A DNA stretch of 64,000 bases from Nephrocerus scutellatus (lineage: Eukaryota; Arthropoda; Insecta; Diptera; Pipunculidae), in contig OX352765.1 of the NCBI GenBank assembly GCA_947095585.1, positions 90,046,965-90,110,964 on the forward strand, written 5' to 3'. Position 1 is the stretch's first letter. Each line of letters begins with the position of its first letter. Shown piece after piece: positions 53,914-62,517 of this stretch. The translations under genes and the position numbers were made by a program. The notes under the pieces are model-generated. The model ran no database searches. It had not been told where the DNA came from and saw only the letters and a program-made list of their open reading frames with translations.

Positions 53914-55817
53914 CGTATGCACACACACACACCCTATACTTCCGGAAGTCTTTGATATTATAAGCGGCAAGTGGCCATGGGTAGATCATTTCAAAAATGT
54001 TCCTCATTTATTCCAACTTTATAATGTCGATAATTATGCTGACGTTTGTGTGCTAAGAAAATGAGAATTATTGAAATAATTTACAACCGATGGGGGGCTA
54101 ATGGACTGTTTGGTGTGGTCGGCATGTGGTTGGGAGGTGGGTGGTATTGGACGACTGTTGTGATTAAGCTTCTTGGTTTTGTAACTTTCTGCTGTTTATA
54201 AATTATAAATTGTTCCTGGTGGAGTGTTTTATAAAGAAAGTTAAAGGCTATATAATAGCTTCACTGCGTGTTACTGTATTGTATACTTTCTAGAAATCTG
54301 AAATAAACCTATAACCGTCGATATTGACGGATTTAGTATAAAGTATAGGGTGTTCCAACAAGAGCGCCAGATTTTAATTTTCCGCCATTTTGTTAATACG
54401 AGTTGTATGGTGATTTTTCTTTTGACATTTGTCACGTGCGATTTTCGACTTTTTGAGGTACTTTCAAACCAACTCCCACACGACCCAGAGAGCTAAACTT
54501 TTGTGAGTGCTAAGTCCAAAGTAGCAAATCCGGCGCTCTTGTTGGGACACCCTTTATAATATTTTGGAATTAAACACAAACACGTTTTAATTTTCTGCCT
54601 TCTTTTTATTATGACTTTCAAACACTATACTTTATACTTGTCAAGGTGTTTCCTGATGAGTTACAGTGCCTCTCGGACTTTTGTTTGTAGAAAAATGCAG
54701 CTTATTGGTTTCTTTTGCTTTCAAATAATTCAATAGACCCTATAAATAGGCGTTTGTTTCAGTGATAACCTCTTCGCTAGACCCAAATCTCTTACCGCCC
54801 AGCTATTTCTTCAGGTTTGGAAACTGGAAATAGTCGCGCATGGGGCTAAATCTGGGTTAAATGCTTGATCGAGTAGCATTTAGCAGCCCAATTTTTTAGT
54901 TTTTGACATGGTGACTACACACGTGTGCACCCGTGAATTGTCTTGATGGAACAGCACTTTTTTCTTTGCTTCAAATCAATATCGAATCTGTCCAAAAGCT
55001 CTGAATAATATTCGTCGGTAATCGTTTTACCCTTTCCACGGTAATCGATGTAAATGACACTGCGTGCATACCAAAAATCTGCGGCCATGACCTTATTGCA
55101 CGTTTAACCAGATAAAACGACTCCCCACTGTCTTGATTGCTCTTTGGTCACTGGTCTGTTCCTGTTGTGATGGATCCATGTTTCGTCCATGGTTACAAAA
55201 CGGCCCAAAAACTCGTTCGGATTTCGTTCACTTTTTTCCATTTTCGTTAAAAATCACACATTGAGTGATTCATTTACTGTCAAACACAAACTAATTTCGT
55301 TTTTTTTTTGTTTTATGCCGTTTTTTTTTCATTAAAATTCTGAGGGAATTTCTATATACCGTATATTGGTTTTTTTAGAGATAACGAAAAACTTGACAGT
55401 CAAAAAATCAATCTGCGCCAGATATAACGACATAAATGACGCAGCTTCCTCAAAATTCTACAGTAGTTTATGAGCAATTTGTTAACATGAGCAGTGTTCC
55501 ATTTAAAGTTACTGCGCTAGAAACACAAAAAATTCACTGACTTATCAAACTGCCCGTATAAATACTGCTTTGCTGAGTCAATGAGGGGAGATTTTAGTTG
55601 GAAGAATTTTGTTGCAAAATTATTGTCATTTTTTTATAAAATTCAATTTTATTATTTGATATTTAACATTCCATTTTTGCTTTTAGGGAGACATATTTCC
55701 GCAGCTGGACCATCCACCGGAACCGGATCACTGTCATCGATAGTCATTTCAATTCTCCTGATTGTTGCTAGCAGCGCATTCCAAAGCACAAGAGAGTACA
55801 ATTTTTATTTGTTATAA
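36966..55817 (+). CDS. Cysteine-rich secreted or membrane protein, family not recognised
   Basis: Exons 36966-37350, 37423-37539, 49811-49936 and 55687-55817 join in phases 1, 1 and 1 with GT-AG ends, giving 252 residues. I recognise no family. Visible features: a basic N-terminal part; a hydrophobic core LPLITLVVSLVVIL at residues 55-68, fit for a signal peptide or signal anchor; then twelve cysteines in the mature part (82, 85, 136, 141, 149, 159, 161, 177, 191, 200-202), including CVLC, CWC and CCC; and a second hydrophobic stretch at about 224-241 (SLSSIVISILLIVASSAF) followed by 11 mostly polar residues. This suits an extracellular disulfide-rich domain held by a C-terminal membrane segment or GPI signal. 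The ATG has a good context (GAAAATG). Introns 2 (12.3 kb) and 3 (5.7 kb) are packed with transposons. That it is a gene is well supported; its function is unknown. Confidence 0.82.
38340..38600. repeat. Dispersed repeat related to 16260-16500 (inverted)
   Basis: In reverse orientation it shares GAAAATCGGG, ACACATGTGT and the GCCCGATCACTT / AAAGTGTTGTCAT words in two diverged units. It lies in intron 2 of the cysteine-rich gene. The ACTAGC-family end GGTAACGCCGGGACTCAGCTAGT-like lies at about 39078-39104, so the two may be parts of one longer element. Confidence 0.5.
38601..40670. other. Intron 2 sequence without recognised content, except a CTAGT end at about 39104
   Basis: I see no coding frame I can support. 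The element end GACTCAGCTAGT lies at about 39093-39104. Confidence 0.35.
40680..40815 (+). pseudogene. LINE D fragment (RT GSHLGPL motif)
   Basis: The plus strand gives SQYKVLFRSIAATSEIAQGS HLGPLIL, the RT motif that precedes the catalytic box in jockey-like elements. The preceding part parallels the start of the copy at 41785. It ends abruptly at minus-strand LINE E. Confidence 0.5.
40816..41580 (-). pseudogene. LINE E RT fragment (minus strand)
   Basis: The minus strand reads RKRIKAGVSQGSRLEPVLFS, then IYKADQP, then LFADDSITYAISLSPEIAAR (catalytic box intact), a thumb region with FNNHINITMRRANLV-like sequence, and a C-terminal FFSTTRLYEATGLLPITDRL. Stops and frameshifts occur. It appears to sit between two LINE D pieces. 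Confidence 0.65.
41785..42500 (+). pseudogene. LINE D RT fragment with FYADD box
   Basis: The plus strand has KNFYADDMNIYRPIYPYPVR (catalytic box at about 41936-41955). After a stop come NRFSAWCLKN, LELNISKCQ, a GVICGKELRFHSHIDTI-like thumb, and a C-terminal stretch. The arrangement is that of jockey-clade elements. The copy is inactive and lies in intron 2 of the cysteine-rich gene. Confidence 0.7.
42501..43984. other. Intron 2 sequence with one transposon-end-like motif
   Basis: GGGTGTCCCAATAAGCGGTT at about 43446-43465 resembles the terminus of the inverted-end element at 54348. I could not find its partner, so it may be a solo end. Nothing else is supported. Confidence 0.35.
43985..44305. 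repeat. Composite: CTAGT element end, SINE tail piece, LINE A piece
   Basis: From left to right: GCGCCCAGCATCAGCTAGT (ACTAGC-family end), then an inverted SINE tail (AATAATAAT followed by GGCGCGACAAACCG), and at about 44213-44300 a LINE A stretch matching the nucleotide sequence at about 18985-19075. Three families within 320 bases show repeated insertion at one spot. Confidence 0.6.
44640..45660 (+). pseudogene. mariner (SETMAR-like) transposase relic
   Basis: The plus strand reads KKWNYRVMIFYDFKKGLPQQ, DWYSKFKREQRSLKDEPREG, RPKTAVVPENIDAVR, a frameshift, ACLGISNTSIYTILHEHLKV, another break, VRVDWCRQMLEKFVGGTS-like, VYKIVTADKSWIFAYESERK, KQMVACFFTKTGHVATVALE and VNSAWCTTICLPAVF. The first catalytic Asp is lost (ADKSW in place of a D-E pair) and the second and third acidic residues are gone. 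At least three frameshifts occur. A candidate end GGGTGCCGTAAATGTG lies at about 44637. It lies in intron 2 of the cysteine-rich gene. Confidence 0.85.
45661..47285. other. Intron 2 sequence, unassigned
   Basis: A short GTT triplet tract lies at about 46512-46530. No gene is supported. Confidence 0.3.
47290..49690 (-). pseudogene. LINE C (minus strand), largest transposon relic of the cysteine-rich gene
   Basis: The minus strand shows, in element order: TTEGVRWAVNSFGPYKSPGG (about 49530-49610), RVIFLPKAGKKSPEDTRSYR, PISLTSFILKAMEKILGHHI, QHAYQAGKSTVSALHELTAE, a GGVLAPLL block, the catalytic ISYADDVVIIM (about 49020-49050), WCRGVDLSVKPDN, LRFIGKTLQTMPEVKYLGVI and an RNase H-like continuation toward 48.3 kb. 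The remaining 3' part at 47.3-48.2 kb has a 141-bp direct repeat. Stops and frameshifts are frequent. Confidence 0.8.
47873..48150. repeat. About 141-bp tandem repeat inside LINE C
   Basis: Two diverged units start near 47875 and 48016 with GCTTGCT followed by GGCAAATGA. Both contain GGATGTGCT-TCAGGGTCTG, CGCCCAG-CACT and ATACCTGAA in the same order, and both end in CCAAGGTCG. A third partial unit may begin after 48140. Confidence 0.7.
49937..51225. other. Intron 3 sequence, unassigned
   Basis: This is A+T-rich sequence right of exon 3 of the cysteine-rich gene. I see no supported feature. Confidence 0.35.
51230..52475 (+). pseudogene. LINE A, best-preserved RT domain (jockey-like)
   Basis: A frame open from 51661 into unrelated sequence at about 52475 contains NHKSAGPDGISPLVLKR, SSYRPIALTSILPKVMETLI, RQYGFRRQRSTGDLM-like, ALDISKAFDRVWHQALLSKM, INAGVPQGSFLSPTLFLIFI and SFADDSTLSF (FADD at 52405-52416), so all RT motifs up to the catalytic box are intact. 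Upstream, 51300-51560 holds the linker ENRTNFKRTRNDCNAHLRRV with frameshifts. The element breaks off soon after FADD; the thumb and 3' end are missing. It lies in intron 3 of the cysteine-rich gene. Confidence 0.85.
52476..53880. other. Intron 3 sequence right of LINE A, unassigned
   Basis: Sequence differs sharply from LINE A from about 52475. It contains a G+C-rich patch near 52735-52795 and a perfect short palindrome around GGTCGACTTCGACC at about 53716. It may hold part of another element, but I recognise none. Confidence 0.3.
53884..53932. repeat. AT and CA microsatellite
   Basis: A TATATGTGTATATATAT tract of about 32 bases passes into an ACACACAC run near 53921-53931. Confidence 0.9.
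54348..54553. mobile_element. 206-bp inverted-end element (MITE)
   Basis: The left end GGGTGTTCCAACAAGAGCGC and the right end, the complement of GGGTGTCCCAACAAGAGCGC, differ at one position in 20. TA-rich flanks (GTATA left, TTTATA right) fit a Tc1/mariner-type target. There is no coding content. It lies in intron 3 of the cysteine-rich gene. Confidence 0.85.
54600..55265 (-). pseudogene. mariner transposase C-terminal relic (minus strand)
   Basis: The minus strand reads FVTMDETWIHHNRN (first catalytic Asp), SRQWGVVLSG, KVMAADFWYARSVIYIDYRG, KGKTITDEYYSELLD and then degraded frames toward the C-terminus with stops. It differs in sequence from the 44.6-kb relic, so at least two mariner lineages are present. 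Confidence 0.75.
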
Positions 55818-57025
55818 AATCACATGTATACTAATTTAATTTTAATATGTAATAGACTTTAAGTGCAGAATAAACATTATTTTCAAACATTCGAGGAATG
55901 GACTTTTGTTGAAAAGGCTGTGCAACGGATTTTCGTACTCTGCACTAGAAGTGAAAAATGTTAATTCATTATTATAGAAATATTTAAGATATATTACTTA
56001 ATTAGTAGCAGGACTATGTAACATATTCGTTTATAAGTAAAATATTTGTAAATATTAATTATCCATTTTTAATAAATTTAGTGAATTTAACGTTGAGTTT
56101 TTATTCTTTTTACTGGCTCTCTATATAACCGGGCTTCGGTTATAGTAACGTTCTTTAAAAAAGTCAACATAAGGAATCGATTTTAACTTTTTGTACTGCA
56201 GATCAGAATCCACTGAGCATACAGCATCCAAAAATATAATTCTCTCACTTATCAGCATATTCTTGTAATATCATTTTTATCAGAGTGACCCACTATCTGG
56301 TTGGACTTGTAATATAAAATTTCGGACTTGGTTATGCAATGCGATCAGGTCAAATATTTGATAGCACAAAATAAATCCAGTACATATTTTTTACTAATTT
56401 TTTTAAGAACACCCTGCATTTGACTTGAATTTTTAATTCATTTTTATGTCTTTTTTTTGTTTTAGAAATCTGCGCTCGAGCTCAGATTTTTTCTCAAAAA
56501 AACGAACACGAAAGCCCGGAATTTTTTTTTTACATTGTTTTGTTGCATTTGTAGTTACTGCAGTTAATGAAAAGGGGGGTAAATCTCCCAAAATATCAAG
56601 ATCTGTTAGACCAGAAATCCGATCTACCGTAGATTGGTTTTTTGGAACAAACGAACAACTTGACAGGCAAAAAAATCAATTTGCGCCAGTTTAAAAAAAA
56701 CATGACATAAGACTGTTGATTGGAGGATTGGACTTAATTAAATTAAAAGAGACTGTTCGATTGACAATTTTGCACTTAAGTGAACAGATACTGAATTAAC
56801 TGAAGAGATATTTTGCTCGTGTAGTTAGTTCAGATTTGAAAACATTAACATTAATCTGAAGTGAAGAACGCCAATCGAACAGGTTCAGGTAACTCAATTA
56901 ACTGAAGTAAATAGTTTTACTCTTCAGTCAAATCGAACACGCTATGTCAGAGTATACTCATTTTATAGCTTTTTTAAAAACAAACTTTTAACTTGCCCAC
57001 CCTTTAGAAAGCGAAACATCATCAC
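55818..57025. other. 3' flank of the cysteine-rich gene and spacer
   Basis: It includes an AATAAA signal about 50 bases after the stop codon, repeat words shared between 55365-55430 and 56630-56690, and a GTTCGATTG...CAATCGAAC inverted pair near 56750-56885. An open frame at 56446-56694 is not supported as a gene. Confidence 0.35.
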
Positions 57026-58090
57026 AGCTGCTGAGCTATTCACATTCTGGTAGCGTATGCTAATAATGTAGCGTTAGCGTCTCAGGGAAATACCTCAGAA
57101 TGATTAAGGAGGTTATGCTAAATACCCTCTTAAACGTTTAAGAATGGGCAAATAAAAGCGGTTTGGGCGTCAACCCGAATAAGACAGAGCTTGTCCTTTT
57201 CACCAGGAAATATAAAATTCCAACAGTTGATTTGAATTGAAGTTGAAGCAAGATTTCTTGGGACAATATTGGACAGGAAACTGGGCTGGAAACCTAATAT
57301 AATAGAACGCTCGTAAATTAAGCGAATGCTGCTTTATACTCATGCAAGAACGCCATTATTAAAATATGGTACACTGGCTCTACACTCGGTCCTTAACTAT
57401 GCGACACCCATCTGGACCACACACCTCTTACACACACAATGGCAGAAGCTTCAAACCAGTCAGAATGCTGATCTACGATCATCACTGATTGCCACCGCAT
57501 GTCACATGAAGACCATCTCCACCAAGAAACCCTAATAATAAAAGTGAAAGAGCACAACGAGCTTCTCGCCAAACAATTGCTACTGGCATGCCACAAACCC
57601 GATAACCCGAACCGTGACCTGCTTACCGTCAACACACCACCCAGGCATATCCGAGCTTATATTCGTATGTTCCGCAAAGAGATAAACCAATTTATCGCAC
57701 AAACACCTCTAGATCCAGCAAACTATAAAACAGCCCTAAACGCGATTCATCAAGCTTCAGTCAGAACCGCACTAGATGGTCGCCAAAATAACATCACCCT
57801 CCTCTTATACATCAAAGGGAGGAAAGCCACCCCTGACAGACCAGATCAACACTGGCACAACTGAGATCAGAATGGAGCTCTTATCTAAAAAGCAACAGCT
57901 GTCACGTAAACGTTGTAGCATCACCGATCAATTCCCGGACTGTGGTGCGTCACCACATAACACCGCTCATCTATTCAGCTACCCGTCCCATGCGACGTTA
58001 CTCACAACGCTACCACTACAGACACAACGTGTCAAATCTCAGCCGCATTTCTGGGCCTGGACTGTTCCGACAGCTACACAAACATTACGA
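57026..58090 (+). pseudogene. LINE C-like RT thumb and C-terminus
   Basis: The catalytic box reads VAYANNVALA, so both Asp are Asn. It is followed by SGLGVNPNKTELVLFTRK-like, a broken thumb, and from 57500 the C-terminal HQETLIIKVKEHNELLAKQL, CHKPDNPNRDLL and a final cysteine-histidine segment (CSITDQFPDCGASPHNTAH-like) typical of LINE C-termini. The C-terminal frame at 57499-57864 is open, but the whole is not. Confidence 0.75.
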
Positions 58091-58119
58091 CCCAACGTTT
58101 GGATTAAAACGAATTAATA

Positions 58120-58152
58120 GTTGCTACAACAACAACAACAACAACAACAACA
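58120..58152. repeat. CAA microsatellite
   Basis: About nine CAA triplets separate the LINE C-like relic from a LINE B relic. It may be the tail of the former. Confidence 0.85.
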
Positions 58153-58159
58153 TAGTCTA

Positions 58160-58510
58160 TCAAGACTCTTCAAATCCAGGAACTTATAAGACAATGGTCA
58201 TACCAGTACTTACATATGGATCCGAGACTTGCGTGCTTAGCAAAAAGCATTCTGACCAATTAGCCGCGTTCGAGAGAAAAGTCTTACGGAGAATTGGCCT
58301 CGTATGTGAGGAAGGACGATTCCGGAGACTCTATAATGATGAGATCTACCGCGGCTACCGCGTGAAGAGAATTTAGCTCGGTAGACTCCAGTGGACAGGA
58401 CACCTAGCTCGCATGCGCGAAGAGGATCCTATCGGAAGGTCATTTGCGGTACGATTTATCGAACACGATAGCGAGGACGGCCAAGCCTACGCTGGAAGGA
58501 ACCGTTGAGT
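58160..58510 (+). pseudogene. LINE B 3' fragment
   Basis: The plus strand gives VIPVLTYGSETCVLSKKHSD, LAAFERKVLRRIGLVCEEGR and RRLYNDEIYRGYRVKRI, followed by a LQWTGHLARM-like block. It matches the 3' half of the 20.6-kb copy at nucleotide level over more than 250 bases, with small indels. Confidence 0.8.
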
Positions 58511-58696
58511 TCGTCCTCATTCCTCAGCTTCATCAGCATTACTCAATAACAATAACAAAAAACAAGCACAATTCTTTATAATACAAAAATCCGAATTTTA
58601 TGTAATAAAAATAATTGACCCACACATTATGTGGTATACTCTATATTGTCATTTGACTTAGAAACTATTCAGTACATATAAATGTAGTTTTTGTAT

Positions 58697-58986
58697 AAAT
58701 TCATCTGACTGTTTCCGAAACGCAGACCTATTCAGACGTATTTGCCGCCGTCATAAATAAGTCCGTAAAATCGTCCAAATTGATTCCGTACTTTGACAAG
58801 AAAATCAAAATAAAAATTGAGTCTCTGTCACACATTTTTGTAATTTTGAAAACCAAATTAGATTTTTTTTGCAAGACGTTAGGTTTGAATACGTTTGGTT
58901 CCACAAGCAAACCTTCGTTACGGAAACAGACTTAGAACGTTAGATTCCACAAGCAAGCCTTCGTTACGGAAACAGACTTAGAACTT
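58697..58986. repeat. Inverted-end repeat with a 46-bp tandem duplication
   Basis: The left arm (58700-58725, containing ACTGTTTCCGAAACG) pairs with the right arm ending CGTTACGGAAACAGACT. The right arm is present twice as a 46-bp direct repeat (58899-58944 and 58945-58986). Confidence 0.7.
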
Positions 58987-59371
58987 AAAAATTTAATTGA
59001 TGCAATATCAAGTCCTAAATAACAAAGTGATTATACAAATTTGATTTAGTTAATTTGACAATGTGAACTTATTAGATATTATAATTACATACTTGTCGGA
59101 AACAGGTTTTACAAAACATGCACATTGCTAAGAATAAAGTACAAATAAAATATAAAAAATATTGCAACAAATATTAAGTTTAGTGTGGATTAATTGCAAT
59201 AAGGCAAAGTAATTAACGTGCAAAACATAAAACATTACAAGCGTATTTTACATATAAATCATTACTTCTCAGCTTTAGTGTATGTATTAGTTGTCTCTTT
59301 AAATAATATATTAACAAGTGCTAACATAAAACAAATCTGTTCAGTTTCCTAAAACCTTTGGATATTCATTA
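58987..59371. other. 3' flank of the Cut8-like gene
   Basis: A+T-rich sequence downstream (minus strand) of the Cut8-like stop. I see nothing else supported. Confidence 0.35.
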
Positions 59372-60596
59372 TTACAGACTCGTACGGAACATGGCCAGCG
59401 TTTTGTCAAGCGAATTTACACAAGATATCACGTCCTCGTAGTCTTTGGACCATTCTTTGAGATTGCGTTCTAAATTATACAGACGCTGTGCGCCAAGTCG
59501 TTTTCCACCGTTTTTTACAGCCAAAACGCAGTGACACGATAATACTTTGAAACACTGCCTGCGCACTACATTGTGCGAATTGTTATCCCAAATGGGTGTT
59601 GCTCGCACATAATTCCAAGCCATAGTCACATAGTCGAGTAATGCATCCCAATGGGTCGAATCGTGCAGAAGTTTTGTCTGATTTATAATTGTTTTCTTGA
59701 AGGCAGACAAATGGGTTGCAGCTCGGGCATATGCAACGCTGTCGGTTTTTTTGCAGATGCGCGATGTGGGAAGACTCTTGAATATGTTGCGCTTTATGTG
59801 CATCAGCTCATCTTCCATCGGACTGTTTTCCAAACAACAACAAAAGAACAAAAACAATATTATAAACAGTGTAAAAAAAACCAGAATTCCAGCTTAATTA
59901 CCCGACATCTGGAGTGGGAAAATTATTTCGCACTCTCTCTTCGAGCTGGCCATCGGATTCTACCAGATTTCTAATTATTACAATTAATTGATCCTGACTG
60001 AGACCCTTCAAGAGGACAGACAATGGAGTTTCGGCACTCATTTGACCGATGGGTTTTTCTTCGAAACGTAATTTCTTAACCATTGGTGTGCCTGGCCATA
60101 GCATTTTGACACTACCTGTTGATGCACTGGCAGCACCTGCCGAACCCTTCCGCGGAGACACCAGCAATGATGGTGACTGTGGTTTGGTGAGGCTGTAATT
60201 TGCTGGTGACGCGGGAGTTTGAAGTGACTCGGCCGCCATTGCTAAACGCTTCCTTGGCGAACTGCGTAAGGTCATTTGTGTTGAGAGTTGCTTTGTCGGT
60301 GTTTTCTGGAAAGGACTGCGCGTTGGCACCTTCTCCGGCGACCAGCTCAGTGTAAAACGGCGACGACCGCGTTGTTTAATAACAATTTCATCTGGAGACG
60401 GCACTGGCGAAATATTGTAGTCCTGCTGCATCGATATGTTGTGCAGTGGGTTATCCATTATTGTCGTATTGAGCACATTCGCCGGTGTAGGTTCATCCGC
60501 CAGCCGATTATTTGGCGTAGTTGCAACATGCATCGCTTCCAAACGACCAGGAATTTCAGACAGAGCTGTTCGCGTCGTTTGATGTATGGTAGCCAT
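59372..60596 (-). CDS. Cut8/Sts1-like nuclear proteasome-tethering protein
   Basis: Cut8-family proteins hold the 26S proteasome at the nuclear envelope and nucleoplasm; a fly homologue is known. Minus-strand exon 1 is 59902-60596 and exon 2 is 59372-59822, joined in phase 2 across a 79-bp GT-AG intron, giving 381 residues. Residues 1-195 are low-complexity and rich in Pro, Ser and Thr, with many SP/TP sites (for example TLSWSPEKVPTRSP, FQKTPTK, SSPRKR). The conserved domain begins near residue 205 with GLSQDQLIVIIRNLVESDGQ and continues RNNFPTPDVG across the junction to LMHIKRNIFKSLPTSR. It then has WDALLDYVTMAWNYVRATPI and CHCVLAVKNGGKRLGAQRL. The order of these blocks is that of the Cut8 six-helix domain. 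The start is the first ATG after an in-frame stop. The frame is intact. Confidence 0.83.
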
Positions 60597-61613
60597 TGTG
60601 TCAAATTAAAATGTAAACTGTAAATGCGTTGTAAGGACTTTTTGTTTATATTGCCTCAAGTCCAATTCGGACTTAAATTCGACTTAAAACTTTAAAACTA
60701 ATGCTGCAGTCAAGTACTTTTCAATATTTCAATTTGTTTTCTATATTTACTTATTTTCTCAAAAATCCGTTGAATTCTTCCTCTCCACTTAATTACGATT
60801 CGCGTTGTTTCTACTTTCTACCCTTTGTAATTTTGTATATGTGCATTGTAATGAAAATGTCAAATCAAGTAGATGTCAACCCTTAAATATTATTTGACAT
60901 TCTAACAGTTTCCCGCCAAACTATAAATAGGTGTGTTCTTTTTCGGACAACTTGACCGGGAAAACAAAAAATATTTTGTTAAATTACAGTGAACACAGTT
61001 GTTTTAGAAACAAGAGTTATTTGTGGAACATGACATATTCAAATAAGTCTCCTCGCGAGGTGAAAAAAAGCTTAAATATAAATTTTTTATTCCGATAATT
61101 TCAGCCATCTTGGCTGTAGGGGCACATACAGACAGAGATTTTTTTATTTTTCCGTTTTCTGACTCAGGAGATACGGCAATGGGGGTAAATCTGCACAATC
61201 CCGAGTTCGCAAATTTTCATGATTACTATACTTCCTTTTACTATGTAAAAAAAAGGAAAAATTTATTTATTTGATTTTAGTATAAATTATTGCCAAAAAC
61301 CTTGTCGCGGACAAATTGTCAGAGAAAAAACGCACCTAATATCAATAAAATAAAATAAAATATAGTTTGTTGAAATTTTTCATTAAAGCTTTCTTAGTTA
61401 AGACTTTTATTTCATAAAAATGTAGGTTGGTATATTATTATACATAGTTTTCGTCTATTTAATTTTGGTTATTGTTGACCGTATACGAGATTGACATTTA
61501 GGCTATCTACATAAAATATAAATTTACAAACATGGTATATTATTAATTTTAAATATTCGCATAAATAATTTTACAATTACATAACGAATTCTAGTTATAA
61601 TGGAAAATCTATT
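60597..61613. other. Promoter side of the Cut8-like gene and spacer
   Basis: A leader and promoter for the Cut8-like gene are likely within about 60597-60950, but no core motif stands out. Nothing else is supported. Confidence 0.35.
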
Positions 61614-62158
61614 TTAATAACTTTCCTCCATAATACATTTTCTAAACATTAGGGTCTTCGTAGTGTAGTTGTACATGCTCAGCATTCTCTCCCCGTCCAG
61701 CCCAGTTTCTCCAAAGTATATCGGGCGGTACTCTTTTAAAATATGGCCTCTCTCGCATTGCTGTTACATAGATAGCAAAGAATTGACAACCTTGGCCGAT
61801 ACAGAATAAAAACAAGTGCGATGAGCTCACCCCTTACCTTTAATATAGGGCTTACTTTGTCGGTCGAGTTGCAATTTAAAAAGTATGTTTCATTTTGTAA
61901 ATCATATCTAAGTTGCGAGAAGTATATTCTATGTTGGGAACTCCGAGCGTCGCTTACGTATCTGTCGTATCTATCTCATCCGCTGATAAGTTCGTAAAAT
62001 TTAGATCTGAAACCACATTCAGTTTCTAAGCGTTCCAAAGTTTGATAAGGATGACCGCTTCTTGAAATAATATGATTGAGCACAAAATTAGGTGTACTAC
62101 CTTGTTCTATCTCGCTTTCTTTAACTATATATTCAAAGTGCAGTCGTAAAGCATCCAT
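61614..62158 (-). CDS. Candidate small four-exon gene, 101 residues, unrecognised
   Basis: I do not recognise a family. Minus-strand exons in coding order 62101-62158, 61958-62006, 61856-61907 and 61614-61760 join with GT-AG ends in phases 1, 2 and 0 and leave one open frame of 101 codons before TAA. Introns are 94, 50 and 95 bp. The peptide opens MDALRLHFEYIVKESEIEQ and is acidic in the middle (LSADEIDTTDTYDL). It has an N-glycosylation-like NCNS and ends in a Tyr- and Met-rich stretch (GLDGERMLSMYNYTTK). Alternative reading: the first exon continues past 62101 to a TGA at 61976. The donors GTAGTA, GTAAGC and GTAAGC are good, but the second intron is near the minimum length. It is divergent from HMGXB4, 359 bp apart. 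It could be a chance assembly. Confidence 0.4.
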
Positions 62159-62517
62159 GAAAAGAGGAGGTACCCCAGTACCTTTTTTCGATATATTGAT
62201 TTAATATTGTATTGTGTCTTAAAATTATAAACAAAATTTTACAACTACACAACACAACTACAAATCAAGATCAAATGTTTTTGTGTTCAATTAGAACCAA
62301 CAAATCTAGATTTTTCAAAACAGTGAACAGAACTCGCCATTAATATCAATAAAAGTTTGAGACTCACTGTGGATTTTTGATGTTTGTAAGAAATTGGCTA
62401 AAATGCATTTTATTTTGACATTCAGTTAGTGTTGCATTTTGCATATTTATTATTGTTGATTACATTTTGTTTTTGTAAGTGGGATCCGACCAATGACTAC
62501 TGTCTCTTGTCTCTATA
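62159..62517. promoter_or_regulatory. Likely shared divergent promoter of HMGXB4 and the small gene
   Basis: Only 359 bp separate the two start codons on opposite strands. Any promoters must lie here, but no TATA box or other core element is evident. Confidence 0.35.

Noticed and set aside
56446..56694. 82-codon open frame with a hydrophobic middle
   Set aside because: A+T-rich low-complexity content, overlap with a repeat pair and no recognisable similarity.
57499..57864. 121-codon open frame
   Set aside because: It matches the C-terminal part of a LINE C-like element and has no independent support as a gene.
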